From positions 1 to 61,436 of the forward strand of contig JAQGDQ010001119.1 in the NCBI GenBank assembly GCA_030141605.1: a stretch of 61,436 nucleotides of DNA, written 5' to 3'. This document shows positions 1-10,946 of the stretch, piece after piece (within the stretch, counting starts at the first letter, position 1; every line of letters starts with the position of its first letter). Both the position numbers and the translations under genes were made by a program. A model generated the notes under the pieces. That model saw only the letters and a program-made list of their open reading frames with translations. It did no database searches and was not told the origin of the DNA. Origin of the DNA: Tubiluchus corallicola (Eukaryota > Priapulida > Priapulimorpha > Priapulimorphida > Tubiluchidae).

Positions 1-223
1 AGACGTATTGTCAATGATGCTGTACTTGAAAAACCCAATGACACGTAAAAGATCACATTAAAAATCACGTTAAATTAATTCAAAATCACATGAGAAAATC
101 GCTAATAAGAATGGCTTTATCCTAATAGAAAAAGTATTAGCGTAGTATCATGGGCTTAGAAAAACTTCTGACCAGATAAACTAGTTGAACTACATTCATA
201 AAACTTTCATCATTGTTTTCCAG

Positions 224-1787
224 TTGCTATTGGTGTTGTAAACTACAATCTTGCTTGATTGCTTTCCTGTTGCTATTGGTGTTGTAAACTACAATCTTGC
301 TTGATTGCTTTCCTGTTGCTATTGGAGTTGTAAACTACAATCTTGCTTGATTGCTTTCCTGTTGCTACTGGCGTTGTAAACTACACTCTTGCTTGATTGT
401 TTTCCAGTTGCTATTAGCATTGTAAACTACAATCTTGCTTGATTGTTTTCCAGTTGCTATTGGTGTTGTAAACTACAATCTTGCTTGATTGTTTTCCAGT
501 TGCTATTGGTGTTGTAAACTACAATCTTGCTTGATTGTTTTCCAGTTGCTATTGGCATTGTAAACGACACTCTTGCTTGATTGTTTTCCAGTTGCTACTG
601 GCATTGTAAACTACAATCTTGCGTGATTGTTTTCCAGTTGCTATTGGCATTGTAAACTACAATCTTGCTTGATTGTTTTCCAGTTGCTACTGGCATTGTA
701 AACTACAATCTTGCTTGATTGTTTTCCAGTTGCTATTGGTGTTGTAAACTACAATCTTGCTTGATTGTTTTCCAGTTGCTATTGGCATTGTAAACTACAA
801 TCTTGCTTGATTGTTTTCCAGTTGCTATTGGTGTTGTAAACTACAATCTTGCTTGATTGTTTTCCTGTTGCTATTGGTGTTGTAAACTACAATCTTGCTT
901 GATTGTTTTCCAGTTGCTATTGGCGTTGTAAACTACAATCTTGCGTGATTGTTTTCCACTTGCTACTGGCATTGTAAACTACAATCTTGCTTGATCGTTT
1001 TCCAGTTGCTATTGGCGTTGTAAACTACAATCTTGCTTAATTGTTTTCCAGTTGCTACTGGTGTTGTAAACTACAATCTTGCTTGATTGTTTTCCAGTTG
1101 CTACTGGCGTTGTAAACTACGATCTTGCTTGATTGTTTTCCAGTTGCTACTGGCATTGTAAACTACAATCTTGCTTGATTGTTTTCCAGTTGCTATTGGT
1201 GTTGTAAACTACAATCTTGCTTAATTGTTTTCCAGTTGCTACTGGTGTTGTAAACTACAATCTTGCTTGATTGTTTTCCAGTTGCTACTGGCGTTGTAAA
1301 CTACGATCTTGCTTGATTGTTTTCCAGTTGCTATTGGCGTTGTAAACTACAATCTTGCTTAATTGTTTTCCAGTTGCTACTGGTGTTGTAAACTACAATC
1401 TTGCTTGATTGTTTTCCAGTTGCTACTGGTGTTGTAAACTACAATCTTGCTTGATTGTTTTCCAGTTGCTACTGGCGTTGTAAACTACGATCTTGCTTAA
1501 TTGTTTTTCAGTTGCTATTGGTGTTGTAAACTACACTCTTGCTTGATTGTTTTCCTGTTGCTACTGGCATTGTAAACTACACTCTTGCTCGATTGTTTTC
1601 CAGTTGCTATTGGTGTTGTAAACTACAATCTTGCTTGATTGTTTTCCAGTTGCTATTGGTGTTGTAGACTACGATCTTGCTTGATTGTTTTCCAGTTGCT
1701 ATTGGTGTTGTAGACTACGACCTTGCTTGATTGTCTTCCAGTTGCTACTGGTGTTGTAAACTACAATCTTGCTTAATTGTTTTTCAG
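224..1787 (+). repeat. 46-bp minisatellite built on a splice acceptor (left arm)
   Basis: There are 34 head-to-tail units of exactly 46 bp (34 x 46 = 1564 = 224 to 1787). Each unit begins with ttgctattgg and ends in gattgttttccag, which is a polypyrimidine tract plus AG. The 35th ttgctatta is the true first codons of the iPLA2 exon at 1788, so the unit spans an intron-exon junction. Variants change single bases (ttggtgttg/ttggcattg, caatc/cgatc). The 223 bases upstream show no gene. Confidence 0.96.
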
Positions 1788-4700
1788 TTGCTATTAGCGA
1801 TAGAGAAGGAAGCACAGTGCCCGTTAATCGAGCTTTTTGACTGGATTTGCGGCACAAGTACAGGAGGAATTTTGGCTGTCGGTTTAGCTTCTGGTAAGAA
1901 TTAATTAACCATCAATTTTTGGCCGGTTTGTGTATTTTTCTGGCTGTCTATGGCTTAAGCGTCGCCTACTGTCATGGACTTCTTTGAAATTTCAGTAGTT
2001 TTCTATTCCAGGAAAGACGGTGCGAGAATGTCAGTCGTTCTACTTGAAGTTGAAGGATGATGTCTTTTGTGGAAAGCGACCCTACCCTTCTGAACCATTA
2101 GAGCAGGCTCTGCGCACGGAATTGGGTGAGAACACTCGCATGTGCGACATCAGCAGAGTTAAGTACGTACCCGGTTACACACTCGCATGTGCGACATCGG
2201 CAGAGTTAAGTACGTACCCAGTTACACACTTGCATGTGCGACATCGGCAGAGTTAAGTACGTACCCAGTTACACACTTGCATGTGCGACATCGGCAGAGT
2301 TAAGTACGTACCCGGTTACACACTCGCATGTGCGACATCGGCAGAGTTAAGTACATACCCGGTTACACACTTGCAAGTGCGACATCGGCAGAGTTAAGTA
2401 CGTACCCGGTTACACAGTCGCACGTGCGACATCGGCAGAGTTAAGTACATACCCAGTTACACACTTGCAAGTGCGACATCGGCAGAGTTAAGTACGTACC
2501 GAGTTACACACTCGCACGTGCGACATCGGCAGAGTTAAGTATGTACCCAGTTACACACTTGCAAGTGCGACATCGGCAGAGTTAAGTACGTACCTAGTTA
2601 TACACTCGCACGTGCGACATCGGCTGAGTTAAGTACGTACCCAGTTACACACTCGCATGTGCGACATCGGTAGAGTTAAGTACGTACCCAGTTACACACT
2701 CGCATGTGCGACATCGGCAGAGTTAAGTACGTACCCAGTTACACACTTGCATGTGCGACATCGGCAGAGTTAAGTACGTACCCGGTTACACACTCGCATA
2801 TGCGACATCGGTAGAGTTAAGTACGTATCCAGTTACACACTCGCATGTGCGGCATCGGCAGAGATAAGTACGTACCCAGTTACACACTCGCATGTGCGAC
2901 ATCGGCAGAGTTAAGTACGTATCCAGTTACACACTTGCAAGTGCGACATCGGCAGAGTTAAGTACGTACCCAGTTACACACTTGCAAGTGCGACATCGGC
3001 AGAGTTAAGTACGTACCGAGTTACACACTCGCACGTGCGACATCGGTAGAGTTAAGTATGTACCCAGTTACACACTTGCAAGTGCGACATCGGCAGAGTT
3101 AAGTACGTACCCAGTTATACACTCGCACGTGCGACATCGGCTGAGTTAAGTACGTACCCAGTTACACACTCGCATGTGCGACATCGGTAGAGTTAAGTAC
3201 GTACCCAGTTACACACTCGCATGTGCGACATCGGCAGAGTTAAGTACGTACCCAGTTACACACTTGCATGTGCGACATAAGCAGAGTTAAGTATGTACCC
3301 GGTTACACACTCGCATATGCGACATCGGTAGAGTTAAGTACGTATCCAGTTACACACTCGCATGTGCGGCATCGGCAGAGATAAGTACGTACCCAGTTAC
3401 ACACTCGCATGTGCGACATCGGCAGAGTTAAGTACGTATCCAGTTACACACTTGCAAGTGCGACATCGGCAGAGTTAAGTACGTACCCAGTTACACACTC
3501 GCATGTGCAACATCGGCAGAGTTAAGTACGTACCCAGTTACACACTCGCATGTGCGACATCGGCAGAGTTAAGTACGTACCCAGTTACACACTCGCATGT
3601 GCGACATCGGCAGAGTTAAGTACATACCCGGTTACACACTTGCAAGTGCGACATCGGCAGAGTTAAGTACGTACCCAGTTACACACTTGCAAGTGCGACA
3701 TCGGCAGTTTTAAGTACGTACCCAGTTACACACTTGCAAGTGCGACATCGGCAGAGTTAAGTACGTACCCAGTTACTTGGTAGACGGCAACTGCATTTGG
3801 ACGATTTTTACATACTTTGCATACAGTCTGACATGCATTGACAATAATTTGCATTTGGACGATATTTTGCATACAGTGTGACAATCATAGATATCACGGA
3901 GCCTGCCACAAAAAAACCTGTACGGTTGCAGATGTAGCAGCCACCGAAAAAATAGTTATCATATAAGAAATGCAGTAAGTGATGTAAGCACGTGTTCAAA
4001 CACATGTAAGAACACAGTAAGTGATGTAAGTACGTGTTCAATCACATGATAAGAATCACAGTAAGAGATGTAAGTACATGTACAATCACATCATGAGAAA
4101 CATAGTAAGTGGTGTAAGTACGTGTTCAATCACATGTAAGAACACAGTAAGTGATGTAAGTACGTGTACTATCACATGATAAGAAACATAGTAAGTGATG
4201 TAAGTACGTGTTCAATCACATGATAAGAAACAGTAAGTGATGTAAGTAAATTTGCAATCACATGATGAGAAACATAGTAAGTGATGTAAGTACGTGTACA
4301 ATCACATGATAAGAAACATAGTAAGTGATGTAAGTACGTGTTCAATCACATGATAAGAATCACAGTAAGAGATGTAAGTACATGTACAATCACATCATGA
4401 GAAACATAGTAAGTGGTGTAAGTACGTGTTCAATCACATGTAAGAACACAGTAAGTGATGTAAGTACGTGTACTATCACATGATAAGAAACATAGTAAGT
4501 GATGTAAGTACGTGTTCAATCACATGATAAGAAACAGTAAGTGATGTAAGTAAATTTGCAATCACATGATGAGAAACATAGTAAGTGATGTAAGTACGTG
4601 TACAATCACATGATAAGAAACATAGTAAGTGATGTAAGTACGTGTTCAATCACATGATAAGAATCACAGTAAGAGATGTAAGTACATGTACAATCACATC

Positions 4701-7700
4701 ATGAGAAACATAGTAAGTGGTGTAAGTACGTGTTCAATCACATGTAAGAACACAGTAAGTGATGTAAGTACGTGTACTATCACATGATAAGAAACATAGT
4801 AAGTGATGTAAGTACGTGTTCAATCACATGATAAGAAACAGTAAGTGATGTAAGTAAATTTGCAATCACATGATGAGAAACATAGTAAGTGATGTAAGTA
4901 CGTGTACAATCACATGATAAGAAACATAGTAAGTGATGTAAGTACGTGTTCAATCACATGTAAGAACACAGTAAGTGATGTAAGTACGTGTACAATCACA
5001 TGATAAGAAACATAGTAAGCGATGTAAGTACGTGTTCAATCACATGTAAGAACACAGTAAGTGATGTAAGTACGTGTACAATCACATGATAAGAAACATA
5101 GTAAGTGATGTAAGTACGTGTTCAATCTCATGTAAGAACACAGTAAGTGATGTACCGTATATACTCACGTATAAGCCGAATTTAGAACTATAAAATACAA
5201 TACTGAAATCAGGGGGTCGACTTATATGCGCATGAAACAAAATGAACACAAGGACAGACACTAATGCCAATTTTCCAGCCACACATTTTCATCGCTATCT
5301 GACTCTTTATTTGGTTGTGTATCACCAGTGGTGTATTGGAGGGGGATCGTGGGGGATCGCCGTCCACCCACTTTTTTTTTAGAAAAAATTCACATTTCAA
5401 TAAATGTCTGCTTTTTGTATTCATTAGATAAAAAATATTAAAAATGTATACGGGTTTAATATTAAATCTACTTGTTTTCATTTTTCCAAAAAGGGTTTTA
5501 AATAATGTCAATTTCTTTCAAATTTGTGAATGTAAAATGGTAAGTCTTGAGACTAGCCGTCCACCTACTTTTTATTTAGCAATACACCACTGTGTGTCAC
5601 CAGTTGCGAGCCGTAACCAAGCTACAGCTAGTGGTGAAGCCGACGTCATCAGCCAATTGGTAGGCAGCGCGTGGGGAGACGAGGGTCACGTGGCTTATAG
5701 AGGAACATATTGGTGTACACGTTTTCTGAACAGACACTCTATAAGTTTGAGACAGAGAACGAAAATTGCCATCACAATATGAACATAAACTTTTGCATTT
5801 CAAAAGTATGTTATTGATCAAAGAAAGGCTGGTGACTTCCCTCCCTGCAGAATTGGCAACATGGATGAGACAAGTTGATGGTCAGCTTATATACGGGTTT
5901 TTGCAAAAACTGGCCATTTTAAAGCAGTTTTAGGGGGTCGGCTTATATGCGAGTATATACGGTAAGTACATGTACAATCACATGATGAGAAACATAGTAA
6001 GTAATGTAAGTACGTGTTCAATCACATGATAAGAAACACAGTAAGTGATGTAAGTATGTGTACTATCCCATGATAAGAAACATAGTAAGTGATGTAAGTA
6101 CGTGTTCAATCACATTATGAGAAATGCAATAAGCGATGCAAATACGTGTACAATCACATGATAAGAAACATAGTAAATGATGTAAGTACGTGTACAATCA
6201 CATGATAAGAAACATAGTAAGTGATGTAAGTACATGTACAATCACATGTAAGAAACATAGTAAATGATGTAAGTACGTGTACAATCACATGATAAGAAAC
6301 ATTATAAGTGATGTAAGTACGTGTACAGTCACATGATAAGAAACATAGTAAGTAATGTAAGTACGTGTACAATCACATGAGAAACATAGTAAGTGATGTA
6401 AGTATGTGTACAATCACATGATAAGAAACACATTAAGTGATGTAAGTACGTGTACAATCACGTGATAAGAAACACATTAAGTGATGTAAGTACGTGTACA
6501 ATCACATGATAAGAAACACAGTAAGTGACATAAGTACATGTACAATCACATGATGCAAGTATTACTGTATGATTTACAAACAGGCACTTATTCAGTGAGT
6601 CTGGGACAATCCTGGTTACAACCAAGTCTTGATTCGATTCGGTTTTTTGTTTCACAGGTTGTTTGTTACCGGAGTGGTGGCCGACCGACATCCCGCCGAC
6701 TTGCACCTCTTTCGGAATTATGAGGTGCCCGGTGAACCGGCAACTGTGGCCGGCGAATTTCGGCCAATGCCCAATTTTAAAGGTCAGTTTCCCCTTTAGC
6801 TTGTAGTGTGGGTTGGTGGGAGGGAGAGGTCGCAAAATTTGGCGTTAAAATGTGACGCTGTTGGTGCTAATGCTTGGTTGCACTGGTCTCAGTTTTGCAC
6901 TCACTGTATGTTAGTCACTGTGACCAGCTTGGGATAATTAGCTGCGTGGTCACGGCCTGTGTTCAGCTATAAAGTTACATAATGCCTGAATGAGTAAATA
7001 TTTAACGAAAGTGCACATGGTCTTGTATAGCTAAGACACTTTTGCGGGTTTTTTATTTCATTTTTGTACATTAATTGCACTGTTTTCCGTTACTAGTGCA
7101 TGTTTAGTACAGAATTGTGCAATATGTACTGTTTTAATGCTTCAAGTTAGGTGAAAATGTTGTTGATAAAATAAAAAAAGTAAAAAAATCATTGTTAAAG
7201 GAAACGGTGCATCGTTAAGTGGGAAGAAGGAGAAAATGTTCGGCGTCGTTAAAACGAAACTTCGCTAAACGGGCGTTTAGAGCATAATGGTGTTTCTAAG
7301 AACCGTCATTGTTACGAGCAATTCGTTAATTATGCAATATGTTTATTTGTAAAAATTTGACTAGATTAAATAAACATTTCTGCTACTTAGTACATAATTT
7401 AATACGAAATCTATTTTTAATTCTATAATGTTTTTTTTTGTATAAAAACACCTAAAAAATGTCACTCACCTGTAAGTGAACTTGTATTTTTAATGAGAGG
7501 CAGCTGATCAAGTGACCGATAGGTCTTTCGCTGCTTCTTCTCACTTGCAATGAAATGTAAAATCAGTTATGTCGAATTTTAACTGCTATTGAGTAAATAA
7601 AGCTGACTTGAATTGAGTTGAGTTGAATTATTTAGACCAGCTGGTTTGGAGGGCGGCCCGAGCTTCGGGGGCGGCTCCGACGTTCTTTAAGCCTCTCGGG

Positions 7701-10700
7701 AGGATGTTAGACGGAGGCATCATAGCTAATAACCCGACGTTGGATATGTTGACCGAGGTCCATCAGTACAATACGGCCTGCAAAGTCGCGGTAATTAGAC
7801 ATAAAGCAAAACCGGACGATTGTGTAGACATTAGTTCAGAATAAAGTATGCTCTAAAATATTGAAAACTACAATAGCTTTTTTTAAATCAAAGCTTAGAT
7901 CAGAGGTGTGCAAATTATCTGACTAGCCAGGCCACATTGAACTTTCCCGCAATTCCTGTGGGCCACAGGCAGTTTGATCAAGGAGCCAAGTACAGAAATG
8001 CCTAATAACGATTTCTTTGCATCCGACCTGCGTACATCATTATTATTGCACTCAATAAACTATTTTAGAAGCAGCGGCGGATTATGATTTTATGGGCCTT
8101 AGGCTTGAGCTTGGAACGGGCCTTTTAAATGTTGCTACACTGCTGAGCTGACGTGTTTTTGTGGAGCTCTCGTCGAGCCCTTTGTGGTGCCCCCAGAAAA
8201 ATTCGGAAACTGAAATTTTGAACTTAAACTTAAATTGTGTAAACTTGAATTGTGTAAACTTGAATTGTGTAAACTTGATTTGTGTAAACCCGATTTGAAA
8301 TATAGTGACTGACTTCTGAAAAAAAAAACTTTTTTCTATATTTTATTTTGGCGGGCCATTTCTCTTTTGTCAATTTTTTTTACCAAAAAAAATTCTTTTT
8401 CGTTTTATTTTGCCGGGCCCCTTTTGATCCCGGCCTTAGGCTTCAGCCTATTCATCCTATAGGGCTATCCGCTACAGTTTAGAAGTTATTAAAATTTATA
8501 TTACAAACCATATATTTCTACTTTCAGGACAGATAGTGGTAATTTCATTACAATGCATATTAGTAATGTGTATCACACAGTCTGTGTAGTACGGCGACAT
8601 TAAGCTACAACTGTCTTGTAAGGGTTAATGGCATCCGATCTAGTAGAAAAAACTACCCGCACTATCTTTGGGATCGTGGCACGGAGTACAGCTGGATACA
8701 CTCAATTAATCGCCCGGGCCACACTTTCATTAGGTTGACAAATCTCTTCGCGGGCCACACAAATTCTCTCGGCGGGCCGCAATTTGCACACGCCTGGCTT
8801 AGATTAAATAATAATTACCTCGGATACTCACATTTTGTTAAACTTTCGAAGTTACTTTCAGTGAATCTACTAAGATTGGCAACGGCACCTTTTTGTCACG
8901 TTCGCGTGGCCGAAAAATAGCAGACGGTACTGTGATAGCCATGATCATAAACTGCTGTGTTAGTTTCTGACATCATATGATGTGGAGCCCATTTTTCGCG
9001 ACGTCACTCCCCCTGCGTTTAAACAGTGCCGTAATACTTATGCAAATGTGCTTGATGCGCAAGGGAAGACGCCTGCTATTGGACAAACTGTGGTTAGCTT
9101 CTGACGTGTTCTTTGCCGTTAATTAACTTGCTAAGCAAATTATTCAAATATTAGGAACAATTGTTAACTTTTATTGGCAAGAAAACGTATATTTTGGACA
9201 GTAAATTAAAATGAGATTGAGTCTAAACAATCGTCCGGTTTTCTTTTAAGTTTTAGGTAATTATTTTAAGTAACTGCATTTAAAGTTTCAATAGAATGTG
9301 TCATGATTGTGGACATAATTGTTCTTGCAACTTAACCCTTTCACTACGTAGTTGCTTTTTAACTGGGCCACGTCGACTTTTGCACATTTGACAGTAACTT
9401 CTTGTGGTGTGTTACTAAAACAGAATCTTGTAAATAAACAAATAGTTGTTCGTTATTGACTATTAATATTAAATATTAGTTTTATTTCTACACTTGCATG
9501 CGCATGCACACACACACACACATGCACGCACGCACACACACGCACACACACACACACACACGCACACACACACACGTGCACACCTCCACAAATAAGCATG
9601 TACTTAGAAGCCAGTTTTCACAAAAGACACAATACTAATCAATAATATACAATCATTTTCTACAATGTTCTGCATGTGTAGCAGTGAAATAAACAGACCT
9701 GGGTAACTGAGCTTAGTGCTGAGCTTAGGCAGCAGTCTACCGCCTTCCGTCCCTTGCATGAAAACATAGGCGGCACTGTGCCGCCTTTCGTAGTGAAAGG
9801 GTTAAGATTACCTTATGGTCATAGTAATGACGATTTCAGGCATAGCCTGGAAGTTTTAAGTATGTTTAGACAATAGCTGCTTTTAAATGTACAATCACTT
9901 TTACGGATATTGGAAGAATCGGACAAAATCTGGTCCGTTAAAAAGTTCTGCATACTGCGGACACAGTCTGCTGTTTCGTGACCTGACCGCTAGTTGGTGG
10001 GTCGTCACTTTGTTTACATCATTACGTCAGTGTGGCCAAGCAACGTGTGAGAAGCTACTGTACGAACGTGATTGTTTCTTGATTGTAGTGCAGTGCACAA
10101 AAGTGAAGTAAGACGACATAAAAATAGCAAAAGCTCATTATGTCGCACAAAAGTGTCTTATTTGAGCATGTGCAGAAAAAGTATAGAATCATTTATGCGA
10201 AGTTATTTGAGTCAATTGCCGACAGTTTTTATACACTTTTGAATAGGAGTGGCCCGTACTAAACGTTTTTGAGACAATTAAGCGATTGATTCTACATTAC
10301 CATGAGTCTAATATGTCGGGAGCGGCCCGTACTAAACGTTTTTGAGACAATTAGGCGATTGATTCTACATTATCGTGAGTCTAATATGTCAGGAGCGGCC
10401 CGTACTAGATGTTTTTGAGACAATTAGGCGATTGATTCTACATTACCGTGAGTCTAATATGTCAGGAGCGGCCCATACTAGACGTTTTTGAGACAATTAG
10501 ACGATTGATTCTACATTCCCGTGAATCTAATATGTCAGAAGCGGCCCGTACTAAACGTTTTTGAGACAATTAGGTGGTTGATTCTACATAACCATGAGTC
10601 TAATACACAACACCTACTGTATTAGCTTAGCATTGGTAAAAACCGACGATCGGCAAGTTTGGACCGACTTTTGTCCGGATGTGAGTGTAGTTACAATTTT

Positions 10701-10946
10701 GTGACCTAAACACCGAATTTGTTTTTAACAGTTTTATACGTTGTTTGAAGCAATTGTCATTCTGTTTAGGGACGAGAAAAAGATGCTGCGCCGTTGACGT
10801 GTGTTGTGTCCCTCGGGACAGGACGGATTCCAGTGACGACGGTCAGCAATATTGACATCACTCTGCCTTCAACGCTGTGGGACATAAGAAACGTTGCTAG
10901 CATGGCGTTCGGTGCACAAAATCTCGGTACCCTCATCATCGATCAG
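1788..10946 (+). CDS. iPLA2-VIA: Group VIA calcium-independent phospholipase A2, five internal exons (left arm)
   Basis: This is a serine lipase of the patatin family that releases sn-2 fatty acids from membrane phospholipids without calcium. Exons are 1788-1893, 2012-2162, 6658-6782, 7636-7790 and 10770-10946, 714 nt in all. Phases match at each junction, and donors gtaaga, gtacgt, gtcagt, gtaatt and gtagga are present. Exon 1 encodes [20 protein letters not shown] with the nucleophile Ser codon at 1857-1859. Exon 2 holds [16 protein letters not shown], exon 3 [19 protein letters not shown] and exon 4 [18 protein letters not shown]. The catalytic Asp (DGG) codon is at 7710-7712. Exon 5 holds [12 protein letters not shown]. 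All align with PLA2G6. The ankyrin part and the glycine-rich oxyanion loop lie upstream of the window. The final exons after 10946 are not recognisable before the IR array, so the gene is partial or has a long last intron. Confidence 0.93.
2137..3774 (+). repeat. 47-bp minisatellite built on a splice donor (left arm)
   Basis: There are 35 copies of a 47-bp unit: gttaagtacgta recurs at 2158, 2205, 2252 and so on to 3756, and 1598 = 34 x 47. The first copy is the end of iPLA2 exon 2 (codons MCDISRVK) plus the intron start gtacgtaccc. Each copy therefore repeats about 26 bp of exon and 20 bp of intron, including an intact donor (aa/gtacgt). Variants alternate cgcatgtgcg, tgcaagtgcg and cgcacgtgcg, which are short palindromic cores. 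Confidence 0.95.
3964..5154 (+). repeat. 44-bp minisatellite with 304-bp higher-order period (left arm, part 1)
   Basis: The monomer is about 44 bp (gtaagtgatgtaagtacgtg, then ttcaatcacatgataagaaa). A distinctive variant with tttgcaatca recurs at 4251, 4555 and 4859, exactly 304 bp apart. Blocks of seven monomers have therefore been amplified as one unit. The array lies in iPLA2 intron 2. Each monomer carries gtaagt, a consensus donor hexamer, on the gene's strand. The bases 3775-3963 before it are unique. Confidence 0.93.
5155..5962. mobile_element. TA-flanked MITE inserted in the minisatellite (left arm)
   Basis: This is an 808-bp element with 25-bp terminal inverted repeats beginning ccgtatatactc. 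The two ends differ at two positions. A TA duplication (5153-5154 and 5963-5964) flanks it. Removing the element restores an uninterrupted minisatellite unit (gatgtaagtacatg), so insertion followed array growth. There is no transposase frame. The TA target suggests the Tc1/mariner-pogo group, but family assignment is tentative. Confidence 0.88.
5963..6553 (+). repeat. 44-bp minisatellite (left arm, part 2)
   Basis: Continuation of the array at 3964-5154 on the far side of the MITE, with the same monomer (about 13 units) but no clear 304-bp higher order. It ends about 100 bp before iPLA2 exon 3 (6658). Apparent open frames here, rich in repeated TYLHYL-like peptides, are readings of the repeat. 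Confidence 0.92.
6783..7489. other. iPLA2 intron 3, no gene
   Basis: AT-rich intron sequence without a recognisable gene. A stretch near 7195-7330 (cgttaaaacgaaacttcg) looks like decayed DNA-transposon sequence, but no termini could be fixed. The mirror is 53949-54654. Confidence 0.6.
7490..7632 (+). mobile_element. LINE or SINE 3' tail abutting iPLA2 exon 4 (left arm)
   Basis: A block ending gtaaataaagctgacttg and then short ttgag/ttgaa repeats resembles the 3' end of a non-LTR retrotransposon with a pentamer tail. The tail stops three bases before exon 4 (7636), so the AG acceptor (ttatttag) sits at the edge of the insertion. No protein-coding part is present. Assignment rests on the tail pattern only. 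Confidence 0.55.
7901..8796. mobile_element. Non-autonomous hAT element (left arm)
   Basis: An 896-bp element with termini cagaggtgtgcaaatt and (reverse complement) caggcgtgtgcaaatt, and subterminal GGGCC-rich motifs typical of hAT elements. A perfect 8-bp target duplication gcttagat flanks it (7893-7900 and 8797-8804). It has no transposase and lies in iPLA2 intron 4. It contains a second hAT at 8072-8477. Confidence 0.92.
8072..8477. mobile_element. hAT element nested in the hAT (left arm)
   Basis: A 406-bp element starting cagcggcggat and ending atccgctacag, with its own perfect 8-bp duplication tttagaag (8064-8071 and 8478-8485). It therefore inserted later, into the outer element. Internal ccttaggctt motifs occur in inverted orientation near both ends. 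Confidence 0.9.
8805..9331. other. iPLA2 intron 4 segment, no gene
   Basis: No coding or transposon structure recognised. The mirror is 52107-52633. The neighbouring stretch 9806-10245 (mirror 51199-51638) is similarly featureless. It has a few SNPs between arms (gttggtgggt against gatggcgggt). Confidence 0.6.
9336..9801. mobile_element. piggyBac-type MITE (left arm)
   Basis: A 466-bp element with 13-bp perfect terminal inverted repeats ccctttcactacg, flanked on both sides by TTAA (9332-9335 and 9802-9805), the piggyBac target. A near-terminal palindrome ggcggcactgtgccgcc lies just inside the right end. There is no transposase. The interior carries the CA microsatellite. Confidence 0.9.
9506..9584. 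repeat. CA microsatellite inside the piggyBac MITE (left arm)
   Basis: Interrupted (CA)n with cgcacg and gtgcac interruptions. In the right arm the tract is 51861-51910 and is followed by ctagcatgtggtgtgtgggc, which is absent here. It is the most divergent point between the arms. Confidence 0.9.
10246..10605 (+). repeat. 73-bp tandem repeat in iPLA2 intron 4 (left arm)
   Basis: About five units of 73 bp, starting ggagcggcccgtactaaacg and ending gtctaatatgtca, with a few per cent divergence between units. They lie 165 bp upstream of exon 5. Confidence 0.92.

Noticed and set aside
224-3774. CRISPR-like arrays
   Set aside because: Units of 46 and 47 bp are contiguous with no unique spacers, lie in a spliced animal gene, and have no cas genes.
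5209-5782. Open frames inside the TA-flanked MITE as genes
   Set aside because: They overlap on both strands, have no domain, and lie within a short non-autonomous element.
6154-6835. Repetitive TYLHYL and TYVTYC-type proteins
   Set aside because: These are translations of the 44-bp minisatellite and of the antisense of iPLA2 exon 3, without independent coding evidence.
7195-7330. A Tigger or pogo element in iPLA2 intron 3
   Set aside because: Suggestive cgttaaaacg-like sequence, but no inverted termini or target duplication could be defined.
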